This document shows positions 9,766 to 17,133 of a stretch of 64,000 nt of DNA, piece after piece. The DNA is from JAUZRW01 sp964549915. Its GTDB lineage: Bacteria; Chloroflexota; Anaerolineae; Aggregatilineales; Phototrophicaceae. The notes below the pieces were generated by a model that was not told the origin of the DNA, ran no database searches, and saw nothing but the letters and a program-made list of their open reading frames with translations. Numbering within the stretch: the first letter of the stretch is position 1; every line of letters begins with the position of its first letter. The stretch is taken from positions 50,211-114,210 of the forward strand of contig CAZJWX010000008.1 of NCBI GenBank assembly GCA_964549915.1, read 5' to 3'. Position numbers and translations under genes: made by a program.

Positions 9766-10419
9766 ATGAGCGAACCCAAGAAGAAAAAACTCACCGGACA
9801 GCAAGCCGAGTTAATGCGTGCGCTGGACATTACCCCCGAAGACATTGACGCCAACGATGCGGGCTACATTAGCGACCATCAACGTGCAACGGTCGTGCGA
9901 CGGCAGTGGTATCGCTGGTGGCCGTTCTTGATCCCGACAGCGATTTTCGCTGTGATGCCGATTATCTTCATGGTCATCGCGGCGACGGAGGCAGAAGCCA
10001 TGCTGCCGATGGTATTCACTTCACTCGGCTTCTGGATCGCAGCAGCGGGATTCGGCGGAGCAATCTGGTGGCAGTGGTTGCAACTCCAGAAGGATCTGCG
10101 AAAGAACGAAGTCCATACGGTGCAGGGAATTGCCGTCGTCAACGTGAACCGGACGAGCAACAGCAGTATTTCCCATCTGGAAATTGGTGGACTCAAGCTC
10201 AAGGCCAGCCCGGATGTCCTGCTACGTGTGCGCCACCTCGATCCCTATGTGGTGCATTACCTGCCGGAAAGCAAAGTCATTCTCTCCATGCAGCACATTG
10301 ACGAAGATCAGAACATTCGGCAGGGTGAGGCCGAAGCTCGCCTGGCGGATGCAGTAGGGGATGAGGATGTAGATAGAGCCTATGGTGAAAATGCGGGACA
10401 GGCGGAAAATCATTCGTGA
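9766..10419 (+). CDS. Hypothetical membrane protein with two TM segments
   Basis: 217 residues. A Lys-rich N-terminus (KKKKLTGQQAELMRAL) precedes two hydrophobic helices (about 52-73 and 80-102), after which a beta-rich domain of about 100 residues follows. No motif was recognised. The gene is divergent from the zinc-ribbon gene, with only about 100 bases between starts, so the two may be co-controlled; both encode two-TM proteins with a soluble C-terminal domain, though I see no clear sequence relation. A Shine-Dalgarno sequence is not obvious. Confidence 0.7.
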   Translation: MSEPKKKKLTGQQAELMRALDITPEDIDANDAGYISDHQRATVVRRQWYRWWPFLIPTAIFAVMPIIFMVIAATEAEAMLPMVFTSLGFWIAAAGFGGAIWWQWLQLQKDLRKNEVHTVQGIAVVNVNRTSNSSISHLEIGGLKLKASPDVLLRVRHLDPYVVHYLPESKVILSMQHIDEDQNIRQGEAEARLADAVGDEDVDRAYGENAGQAENHS

Positions 10420-10759
10420 TTGCTCTCGCTGCCTTCTCGTCACATCCGTTCGACTTGCTTCGCAAGTACGGGGTCTTGCATGATCTCCCAGGCAATGTTG
10501 AGATCGAGTGTGAAGCCACTTGCGTGGATTCGCCATTCCACTTCTCACACAAAATAGCCCGTATGGTGGCCAGGACAGGCCAGAAGGGACACCTCGTTAA
10601 ATAAGTGATGGATACACCACGCGCTGCTGTAAAACGCTGTCTATCGCCTGGCAGCCCGTTAGTCTCTCTACTTTTCGCTGGTACTAATCATGGGATGCCT
10701 TCATCACGTTCAGAATAGAGTGTGCTGAGGATGTCGTCTCGTGCCCGGGTTTTCACACG
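10420..10759. other. Intergenic region between convergent genes
   Basis: 340 bases with repeat copy 2 (10511-10605) and a small hairpin ACTTGC-TTC-GCAAGT at 10453-10467 without a T-tract. I see no coding sequence or promoter here. Confidence 0.6.
10511..10605. repeat. Dispersed intergenic repeat, copy 2 (95 bp)
   Basis: Partner of 6576-6669. The first 44 bases differ at only two positions; the centre (10555-10567) is unrelated to copy 1; the 13-mer GGCCAGGACAGGC at 10568-10580 is identical; the last 25 bases match at 19 positions. Like copy 1 it sits between a plus-strand membrane-protein gene and a convergent minus-strand gene. Confidence 0.8.
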
Positions 10760-11767
10760 TCACTTCCGTATTCTCAGCGCTGCCAGATAGGCCGCGTACA
10801 CCACCCGATTGTATACGAAATCCCAGGCTCCCGCGCTGCGAACCACAGCGCCACCCCAGCCACGTTTGAAGCGATAGACTCCCCAGAGACCGTCATTGCG
10901 CTCCTCAAAGTGTTCTTCCAGCGCTTCGGGGTCTTCATCGGGCACGCCCCACATATCGTAATATGTGCAGCCGCGTTCCTGTGCCCAGTGGATCGCCTCC
11001 CACTGCACGCCGTAGCTCGCCATCAACTTGCGCTTGTGGTTGTTGGATGCGCCCTCCAGATACACAGCCGTATTGCCCACTGCGAAGGCGAAATTTGCCG
11101 CCAGTAAATCGCCTTCGTGTTCCGCCAGGAAGAGTGCAGCGTGATCCGGCACGAACAAGTCATACATCCGCTCGAAGTAGCCCGGTTCATGCACGCCGAA
11201 TTCGTTGCGCTCCCCGGTGATGCGCATCAGTTCCGTGAATTTGGGCAGGTCTTCGGGTGTGGCCTGGAAATAGTGGACATCGTTTTTGTAGGCTTTGCGG
11301 ATGTTGCGGCGCGTCCCCTGGTTCATCCGTGCCTGCATTTCGTCATCGCTCCCCATGATGTCGATGAGCACCGTGCGCGGGGGCTGCACTCGCTGGGGGC
11401 TGCGCTGGAACCCCCACTGTGCCGGATCATGGTCGAAGAACAAACCCGGTTCCCATTTAAGAAAGGCCGCACCATGCTCTCTCGCGCACTGGTGCACCGC
11501 ATCCAGCAAGGCAGGCCAGAGGGCTTCGTCCGTGACGTAGCCCCCATAAGGAAGATAGGCCATCGTGCCCAGATGCAGCGGCAGCGGACGGAAGAGAAGC
11601 TGTGCCCCGGCGGCAAGTTCATCCCCCCGCATCAACGCCACGCGATCCGCCGACCAGCCATAGGCTGACTTCTGTTCACCCCAGGCGGAAAGCTGTAAAA
11701 AGTGTGCACGGGGCTGCCGCAAGACGAAGGCGTTCCATTGTTCGTGTGTGGGGGGCTGGGCATTCAT
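10760..11767 (-). CDS. FemAB/FemX-family aminoacyltransferase, copy 2
   Basis: 335 residues, paralogous to the protein at 7830-8924: the same FLQLSAWGEQK opening, the central ITGERNEFGVHEPGYFERMY segment and the closing DGLWGVYRFKRGWGG motif. It also contains KRKLMASYGVQWEAI, equivalent to RMPTYALQWEAM of copy 1. The family adds amino acids to peptidoglycan precursors. An AAGGAG box lies about 13 bases before the ATG. The gene is separated from copy 1 by two unrelated membrane-protein genes, so this is a dispersed duplication rather than a tandem one. Two paralogues could add successive bridge residues; that is inference. Confidence 0.85.
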   Translation of the reverse strand: MNAQPPTHEQWNAFVLRQPRAHFLQLSAWGEQKSAYGWSADRVALMRGDELAAGAQLLFRPLPLHLGTMAYLPYGGYVTDEALWPALLDAVHQCAREHGAAFLKWEPGLFFDHDPAQWGFQRSPQRVQPPRTVLIDIMGSDDEMQARMNQGTRRNIRKAYKNDVHYFQATPEDLPKFTELMRITGERNEFGVHEPGYFERMYDLFVPDHAALFLAEHEGDLLAANFAFAVGNTAVYLEGASNNHKRKLMASYGVQWEAIHWAQERGCTYYDMWGVPDEDPEALEEHFEERNDGLWGVYRFKRGWGGAVVRSAGAWDFVYNRVVYAAYLAALRIRK

Positions 11768-11908
11768 GGCGTTCTCATCACTCCTTCAGCGAGACAGGGC
11801 GGAACGGTAGTGCAAGCTGTGAGTCAGTGCAAGAGGTGATCTGGTGTTACCTCATATGTAAGCTGTGCAAATGTTGGGAATCTGTTATCGCAACGTTGCG
11901 TAGTCTCT

Positions 11909-11936
11909 TTGTGAATTCGCGGCCTTATGCTACAAT
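11909..11936 (+). promoter_or_regulatory. Candidate sigma-70 promoter P1 for nuoA operon
   Basis: TTGTGA, a 16-base spacer, then TACAAT preceded by TGC (extended -10). It lies about 170 bases upstream of nuoA in a divergent intergenic region. Confidence 0.5.
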
Positions 11937-11978
11937 CCCGCCTGTTTGTGTCAGTTTCTGTGAGCACTATATGAGTCG

Positions 11979-12007
11979 TTGCGCCCTCTAACTGGCAATG
12001 TTATACT
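11979..12007 (+). promoter_or_regulatory. Candidate sigma-70 promoter P2 for nuoA operon
   Basis: TTGCGC, 17-base spacer, TATACT, about 100 bases upstream of nuoA. Either or both of P1 and P2 could drive the energy block. Confidence 0.45.
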
Positions 12008-12109
12008 AAGCCAGCTTTGTGAGAAATGGCGCAATCGAACCATGCCATTGCGCACCACAGTTACGATTCATTTCTTTCCAATTGACCGATTCTGAGGAGT
12101 ATTCGCTCC

Positions 12110-12472
12110 ATGGATGTATTGAATCAATGGGCTTTTGTGGGTGTTCTTTTTTTGATCGCACCGATCTTCCCGATGCTCCCGATTGGGGCGTCGTTGATCC
12201 TGGGCCCACGCAAGCCAAATGTCCTCAAGAGCCAGACGTACGAATGCGGTGTCGAGACGATTGGCGATACCTGGGTGCAGTTCCGCGTGCAGTACTACAT
12301 CTATGGCCTGGTCTTTCTGGTCTTCGATGTGGAAATGGTGCTGTTGTTCCCCTGGGCGGTGGCCTATAACCAGCTTGATCTCTTCGCATTCGGGGCAGGC
12401 TTTTTATTCATTTTCCTCCTGGCGGATGCTCTCATCTACGCCTGGAAAAAAGATGTGCTGGCCTGGAACTAA
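12110..12472 (+). CDS. nuoA: NADH-quinone oxidoreductase subunit A
   Basis: 120 residues with three predicted TM helices, the usual length for NuoA. The family signature is visible in the loop: KSQTYECGVETIGDTW, followed by RVQYYIYGLVFLVFDVEMV. NuoA helps anchor the membrane arm to the quinone-binding module. A GAGGAG box precedes the ATG by about 12 bases. In most genomes nuoB follows; here the next gene, 22 bases away, is nuoH, so nuoB, C, D (and I, E, F, G) are absent from the operon. Confidence 0.95.
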   Translation: MDVLNQWAFVGVLFLIAPIFPMLPIGASLILGPRKPNVLKSQTYECGVETIGDTWVQFRVQYYIYGLVFLVFDVEMVLLFPWAVAYNQLDLFAFGAGFLFIFLLADALIYAWKKDVLAWN

Positions 12473-12493
12473 GGCGAGGAGGTAGAGTTCGTT

Positions 12494-13729
12494 ATGGATT
12501 GTGTTGGCCTTTGTGAGTTTGCGAGTAATCTGGGCGTTGCCGATCCGAGCCTTGCGCGGTTTGTGGGCTTGCTCATCGGTGTCCTCCTCGTAACGGGTAT
12601 TCCCCTCATCACGGTCATCTGGTTGATTTGGGCTGAGCGCAAGATTGCAGCGCGTATTCAGGATCGCATCGGTCCCAACCGTGTCGGTCCTTTCGGCCTG
12701 ATCCAGACTTTTGCAGACCTGGTCAAGTTGCTCCTCAAGGAAGACATCACACCGCAGGCAGCGGATCGGCTCCTCTATAATGTTGCGCCGATCATTTCCT
12801 TTGCCTCGGTGGTTTTAATCTGGGGTGTGATTCCCTTCGCCCCAGCTTCTGTAGAACCGGGTGCATATGTTGGTGTTGACCTGGACATCGGCGCGTTGTA
12901 TTTCGTGGCGGTGGCTTCGCTGGGTACGCTGGCGATCATGATGGCGGGCTGGGCGAGCAACAACAAGTACGCGCTGCTGGGTGCGTTCCGCGTAGTGGCG
13001 CTGTTGGTAAGCTACGAGATTCCGCTGGTCTTCGCCCTGGTGATCCCCGTGATGCTGGCAGGCAGCATGTCGATGGTGGACATCATCAACGCGCAAAGCC
13101 ACATGTGGTTCATCTTCATGGCACCGCTGGCGGCGGTTTTGTTCTTCGTCTCGTCCCAGGCGGAAACAGGCCGCGCTCCCTTCGACCTCATCGAAGCGGA
13201 GTCGGAACTGGTCGCTGGCTTCAACATCGAATACAGCGGCATGAAGTTCGGCATGTTCTTCGCTGGTGAGTTCTTGCACGTCTTCACCAACGGCATATTG
13301 ATGGCCATCCTCTTCATGGGCGGTTATCTGGGGATCTTCTCCGATGTGCCGATCATCGGCTTCCTGTGGTTGGGGCTGAAGGGCTTTCTGTTCTATTTCG
13401 TCTTCCTCTGGCTGCGTAATACAGTGCCCAGGCTGCGCATTGACTTCGTGATGCAGTTCAACTGGTTCTTCCTGGTGCCGATTTCGATCATCAACGTGCT
13501 GCTGACAGCGCTGATCTTGAAGGTGATGCAGGAATTGGGCATGGCTCCGGTGAACTTCGCGGAATCCAGCCTGGGTGGTGTGCTGCCGGTGACCCTGGCG
13601 CTGTTGTTGAAGGACATCATCATCATCGGCGCGATCCTGGGGCGTGTGGGCGCTGAGGGGCGACAGGCTCGGCAGGCACAGGCACGCGCGGAAGAGGAAC
13701 TGCTGGCTGCGGGCGCGGCTGGTGACTAA
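12494..13729 (+). CDS. nuoH: NADH-quinone oxidoreductase subunit H
   Basis: 411 residues, a little longer than typical. The protein has about eight TM helices. Signatures are AERKIAARIQDRIGPNRVGP near the first cytoplasmic loop and the acidic quinone-channel region EAESELVAGFNIEYSGMKF. NuoH forms the quinone cavity with NuoB and NuoD and links it to the proton pumps. The C-terminal tail (GRQARQAQARAEEELL) is a charged extension. An AGGAGG box precedes the start. nuoI, which usually follows nuoH, is missing. Confidence 0.96.
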   Translation: MDCVGLCEFASNLGVADPSLARFVGLLIGVLLVTGIPLITVIWLIWAERKIAARIQDRIGPNRVGPFGLIQTFADLVKLLLKEDITPQAADRLLYNVAPIISFASVVLIWGVIPFAPASVEPGAYVGVDLDIGALYFVAVASLGTLAIMMAGWASNNKYALLGAFRVVALLVSYEIPLVFALVIPVMLAGSMSMVDIINAQSHMWFIFMAPLAAVLFFVSSQAETGRAPFDLIEAESELVAGFNIEYSGMKFGMFFAGEFLHVFTNGILMAILFMGGYLGIFSDVPIIGFLWLGLKGFLFYFVFLWLRNTVPRLRIDFVMQFNWFFLVPISIINVLLTALILKVMQELGMAPVNFAESSLGGVLPVTLALLLKDIIIIGAILGRVGAEGRQARQAQARAEEELLAAGAAGD

Positions 13730-13750
13730 CGAGGGAGACGAGGGAGACTT

Positions 13751-14281
13751 ATGGAAAATGTGAATTTCTTCTTGGCGGCTGCCTTCATCATCTTCTCCGC
13801 GTTGACGTTGGGCGGTGGGTTGGCGGTGGTCACCAATCGCAACCTGTTCCGGGGAACGGTCTGGTTGATGCTGAGCCTGTTCGGCGTGGCGGGGTTGTTC
13901 GTCCTGCTCAGTGCGCCCTTCCTGGCGGCGGTGCAGGTGCTGGTCTACATCGGCGCGATTGCCATTCTCTTCACCTTCGCCGTGATGCTCACGCGCAGCC
14001 TGACGCAGCTTCGGGTGCGGTATAACCGCGTCTGGGCGAATGTGGTCGGTGCTGCGCTGCTCTTCGTGCTGCTGATGGTGGGTGTGATCTGGCCTGTCTG
14101 GGGCAGCAATCCGGACCTGGCGCAGCCGATCAGCCCGATTGTGGCGTCGACGACTGACCTGGGCATCGCCCTGGTGGATCGTGAAGGCTTTGTGCTGCCG
14201 TTCGAAGTGGCTTCGCTGCTGCTCACGGCGGCGATGATCGGGGCGATTGTGATCGCCCGTGACGTTGAAGACGAATTCTGA
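13751..14281 (+). CDS. nuoJ: NADH-quinone oxidoreductase subunit J
   Basis: 176 residues, five predicted TM helices. The conserved helix-3 segment (VQVLVYIGAIAILFTFAVML), containing the pi-bulge region important for coupling, is clear. It lies 21 bases after nuoH with a GAGGGAGA ribosome binding site and just before nuoK, the usual order. Confidence 0.95.
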   Translation: MENVNFFLAAAFIIFSALTLGGGLAVVTNRNLFRGTVWLMLSLFGVAGLFVLLSAPFLAAVQVLVYIGAIAILFTFAVMLTRSLTQLRVRYNRVWANVVGAALLFVLLMVGVIWPVWGSNPDLAQPISPIVASTTDLGIALVDREGFVLPFEVASLLLTAAMIGAIVIARDVEDEF

Positions 14282-14293
14282 GGGAGCACAGGC

Positions 14294-14605
14294 ATGCTTA
14301 TTCCGTTATGGATGTATTTGACAGTTGCGGCGGCATTGTTCAGCCTGGGAGCCTTCGGGGTGTTGGCGCGGCGCAATGCAGTCGCCGTGCTCATGGGTGT
14401 GGAATTGATGTTGAATGCAGTCAACATCAACCTCGTGGCCTTCTGGCGCTATACCGCGCCAGAAGCGACCAACGGGCTGGCGTTCGCGGCGTTTGTCTTC
14501 GTGATCGCTGCTGCAGAAGCCGCCGTCGGGCTGGCTATCATTATCAGTGTGTATCGCAATCGGCATTCGGTCATCCCGGAAGAAGCCGATCTGCTGCGCG
14601 GCTAG
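14294..14605 (+). CDS. nuoK: NADH-quinone oxidoreductase subunit K
   Basis: 103 residues with three TM helices. Both membrane glutamates typical of NuoK are present: Glu37 in GVELMLNAVN and Glu75 in IAAAEAAVGLAI. NuoK is an antiporter-like small pump between NuoJ and the large pumps. GAGGGAGC precedes the start; spacing to nuoJ is 12 bases. Confidence 0.96.
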   Translation: MLIPLWMYLTVAAALFSLGAFGVLARRNAVAVLMGVELMLNAVNINLVAFWRYTAPEATNGLAFAAFVFVIAAAEAAVGLAIIISVYRNRHSVIPEEADLLRG

Positions 14606-14619
14606 GGGGTTAAGGACTT

Positions 14620-17121
14620 ATGGTTGATCTCAACGTATTACCCTGGCTCGTTCCGCTGGGGCCGCTGCTGGCGTTTGCGATCATCTCGCTGACGACATTG
14701 GGCATCAAGGCGTTCCAACGGAATTTCGCCGCGCCCAACAACAGCATCAAAGCGACTGACCATCATTACGGCGGGCATCACCCGGATTACGGCGGAATGG
14801 ATGTGCCGTATCAGCCGGATTGGTTCCGCGTCTTCGCCATTGTGGTGGGCATGAGTGGTGCGACGGCGGCGCTGCTGATGAGCCTGAACATCGTCTTCGG
14901 CGCGTTGAATGAATTTGGTGCCGGAACGTTTGGCAAAATGGGGTCGGTGTACGCCAACAGCATCGCCTGGATGGCGACAGGCAGTGATGTCGCGTCGGCC
15001 TTCCGCATCGGCACGCTGGTTGATCCGCTGACTGCGATCATGCTCTTCATGGTGCCGATTGCGGTGCTCTGCATTTTCATCTACAGCATCGGCTACATGG
15101 CGCATGATCCGCGCCAGGCCAGGTTCTTCGCGCTGATCTCGCTCTTCGCGGGCGCGATGCTGACTCTGGTGGTGGCCGATAACCTGCTGCTTCTCTTCAT
15201 CGGCTGGGAAGTCATGGGCTTCTGTTCATACAGCCTGATCGGTTTCTGGTACGAGAAGAAGAGCGCCTACAATGCCGCGATCAAGGCGTTCACCGTCACC
15301 CGCGTGGCGGATGTTGTCATGCTGCTGGGCATTGCTTACCTCTACTACGTGACGACACAGATTGTCGGCGCAGATGGCAACTTGCTCTTCCCCGGCGGTA
15401 CGCTCGATTTCCGCGACATCCTCTACAATCCGGCAGTGCTGGAAGCGCTTGGCACGACCCCGGCGATCATCTTCGGCGGCTTCGGCATCAGTGCTGCGGG
15501 CTTGATCGGCATCTTCCTGATTATCGGTACGATCGGTAAGTCAGCGCAGTTCCCGCTGCACGTCTGGCTGCCGGACGCGATGGAAGGCCCGACCCCGGTC
15601 AGCGCAATGATTCACGCGGCTGCTATGGTCAGCGCGGGTGTGTACGCGGTCATTCGCATGTATCCGCTCTTCGTCGGCGCAGTTGGCGACCCACATCATG
15701 GCGGGTTCACCTCGCCGCTGCTGCTGATGGCGATTGTCGGCTCCTTTACGGCACTCTTCGCTGCGACGATGGGTGTCGCACAGCGCGATGTGAAGGCAGT
15801 GCTGGCCTATTCGACGATTTCGCAGTTGGGTTTCATGGTGGCGGCGCTGGGTATCGGTGCCTACATCGCCGCAGCCTTCCACCTGATCACGCATGCCTTC
15901 TTCAAGGCGCTGCTCTTCATGGCATCGGGTTCAGTCATACACGCGATGGAACACGGCGAACACCATGTCCACGAACACGCACACGGGCATGGTCATGGCG
16001 ACGATCATCATGAAGATCATGCCATTGATCACGCCGAAGAACATGCGATCCCGGAAGATGCCGAACACCATGCACATGCGCCGGAACATGTGCCGCACGC
16101 GCCGCACTTCGACCCGCAGGATATGTTCAACATGGGCGGCCTGCGCCACAACATCCCGGTGACCTGGATCACCTTCTTGATCGGTGGTCTGTCGCTGGCG
16201 GGCTTCCCGCTCATCACGGCGGGCTTCTGGTCGAAAGACGAAATCCTGGCAGAAGCCTGGCTGGGTACGACCAAGGGCTATGGCCCGCAGGCGCTGGTCT
16301 TCTTCATGCTGGCGATTGCGGCCTTCCTGACGGCTTTCTACACCATGCGCCAGCTTGGCCTGACGTTTTGGGGCGAGCACCGCACAGAGGAAGCCAAACA
16401 TGCCGGACTCGGCGGGATGTACAGCGTCGTCAGTATCGCGATGCAGCTTCCGCTGATCATTCTGGCGTTCTTCGCGCTGTTCGCGGGTTTCATCGGCGTG
16501 CCGGAAGACTTTCCACTCTTCGGGGCGATCTTCTCGCCAGAGCATAACTACTTCCACCACCTCGTAGCGTATTCGCTGCCGTCTGTCGTGGGGCCTGCTG
16601 GCGAAATCTTCCGTGTGGAAGCCCCGGCCTTCAACCTGATCCCGGTGGGTACGTCCTTCCTGGTGGCGCTCGGCGGGTTGTACGCGGGTTGGCTGCTGTA
16701 CTGGCGCAAGCCGCTGAAAGCGGGCGAAGAAGATCCGCTCATCGGCATCATCGGTCGCCCGATCTACAACATGTTGCTGAATCGCTACTACTTTGATGAC
16801 CTGTATGATGCGGTCTTCGTCAAGCCCTCTCAGTGGGTGTCACGGCAGATTGTCGTCTTCCTGGATAAGGGCATCATTGACAGCATCCTGCACGCGATTG
16901 CGGCCTTCTTCACCTGGCTGGGCGATTTCATCAAGGTGATGAATGCCTGGCTGATCGACGGTGTGGGCGATGGGATCCCACGCATGATCTACGCCTTCGG
17001 TGGCTGGCTGCGCGGGACACAGTCCGGGCGCGTACAGCAGTATCTATTGATTGTTCTCGTGGCGCTGCTGGTGATCGGCGCGATTCTCGCGATCGCCGTC
17101 GGTGCTGTCGTGGCACAGTAA
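14620..17121 (+). CDS. nuoL: NADH-quinone oxidoreductase subunit L with His-rich loop and long lateral helix
   Basis: 833 residues, compared with about 613 in E. coli. The distal proton pump of the membrane arm. The core antiporter motifs are intact: WEVMGFCSYSLIGFW with the TM5 Glu, TIGKSAQFPLHVWLPDAM with the TM7 Lys, and GPTPVSAMIHAA. Differences: a hydrophilic stretch near residues 38-65, a His-rich insertion at about 444-497 inside the loop that normally reads HAxxxEQDxxxMGGL, and a C-terminal lateral helix region (bases 16825-17020) that I judge about 26 residues longer than typical NuoL. The chain ends with the normal last TM helix. An AAGGA box precedes ATG 14620. Confidence 0.95.
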   Translation: MVDLNVLPWLVPLGPLLAFAIISLTTLGIKAFQRNFAAPNNSIKATDHHYGGHHPDYGGMDVPYQPDWFRVFAIVVGMSGATAALLMSLNIVFGALNEFGAGTFGKMGSVYANSIAWMATGSDVASAFRIGTLVDPLTAIMLFMVPIAVLCIFIYSIGYMAHDPRQARFFALISLFAGAMLTLVVADNLLLLFIGWEVMGFCSYSLIGFWYEKKSAYNAAIKAFTVTRVADVVMLLGIAYLYYVTTQIVGADGNLLFPGGTLDFRDILYNPAVLEALGTTPAIIFGGFGISAAGLIGIFLIIGTIGKSAQFPLHVWLPDAMEGPTPVSAMIHAAAMVSAGVYAVIRMYPLFVGAVGDPHHGGFTSPLLLMAIVGSFTALFAATMGVAQRDVKAVLAYSTISQLGFMVAALGIGAYIAAAFHLITHAFFKALLFMASGSVIHAMEHGEHHVHEHAHGHGHGDDHHEDHAIDHAEEHAIPEDAEHHAHAPEHVPHAPHFDPQDMFNMGGLRHNIPVTWITFLIGGLSLAGFPLITAGFWSKDEILAEAWLGTTKGYGPQALVFFMLAIAAFLTAFYTMRQLGLTFWGEHRTEEAKHAGLGGMYSVVSIAMQLPLIILAFFALFAGFIGVPEDFPLFGAIFSPEHNYFHHLVAYSLPSVVGPAGEIFRVEAPAFNLIPVGTSFLVALGGLYAGWLLYWRKPLKAGEEDPLIGIIGRPIYNMLLNRYYFDDLYDAVFVKPSQWVSRQIVVFLDKGIIDSILHAIAAFFTWLGDFIKVMNAWLIDGVGDGIPRMIYAFGGWLRGTQSGRVQQYLLIVLVALLVIGAILAIAVGAVVAQ

Positions 17122-17133
17122 GGGGGAACTGCG

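Larger units (their letters stand above)
11768..12109. other. Control region upstream of the nuo block
   Basis: 342 bases between the divergent second femX-like gene and nuoA. It contains two sigma-70-like promoters on the plus strand (see separate entries) and a GAGGAG ribosome binding site before nuoA. No small ORF was convincing. Confidence 0.55.

Noticed and set aside
6576..10605. The two ~95-bp repeats considered as ends of a composite transposon
   Set aside because: They are in direct orientation, no transposase lies between them, no target duplications were seen, and the enclosed genes look native in composition.
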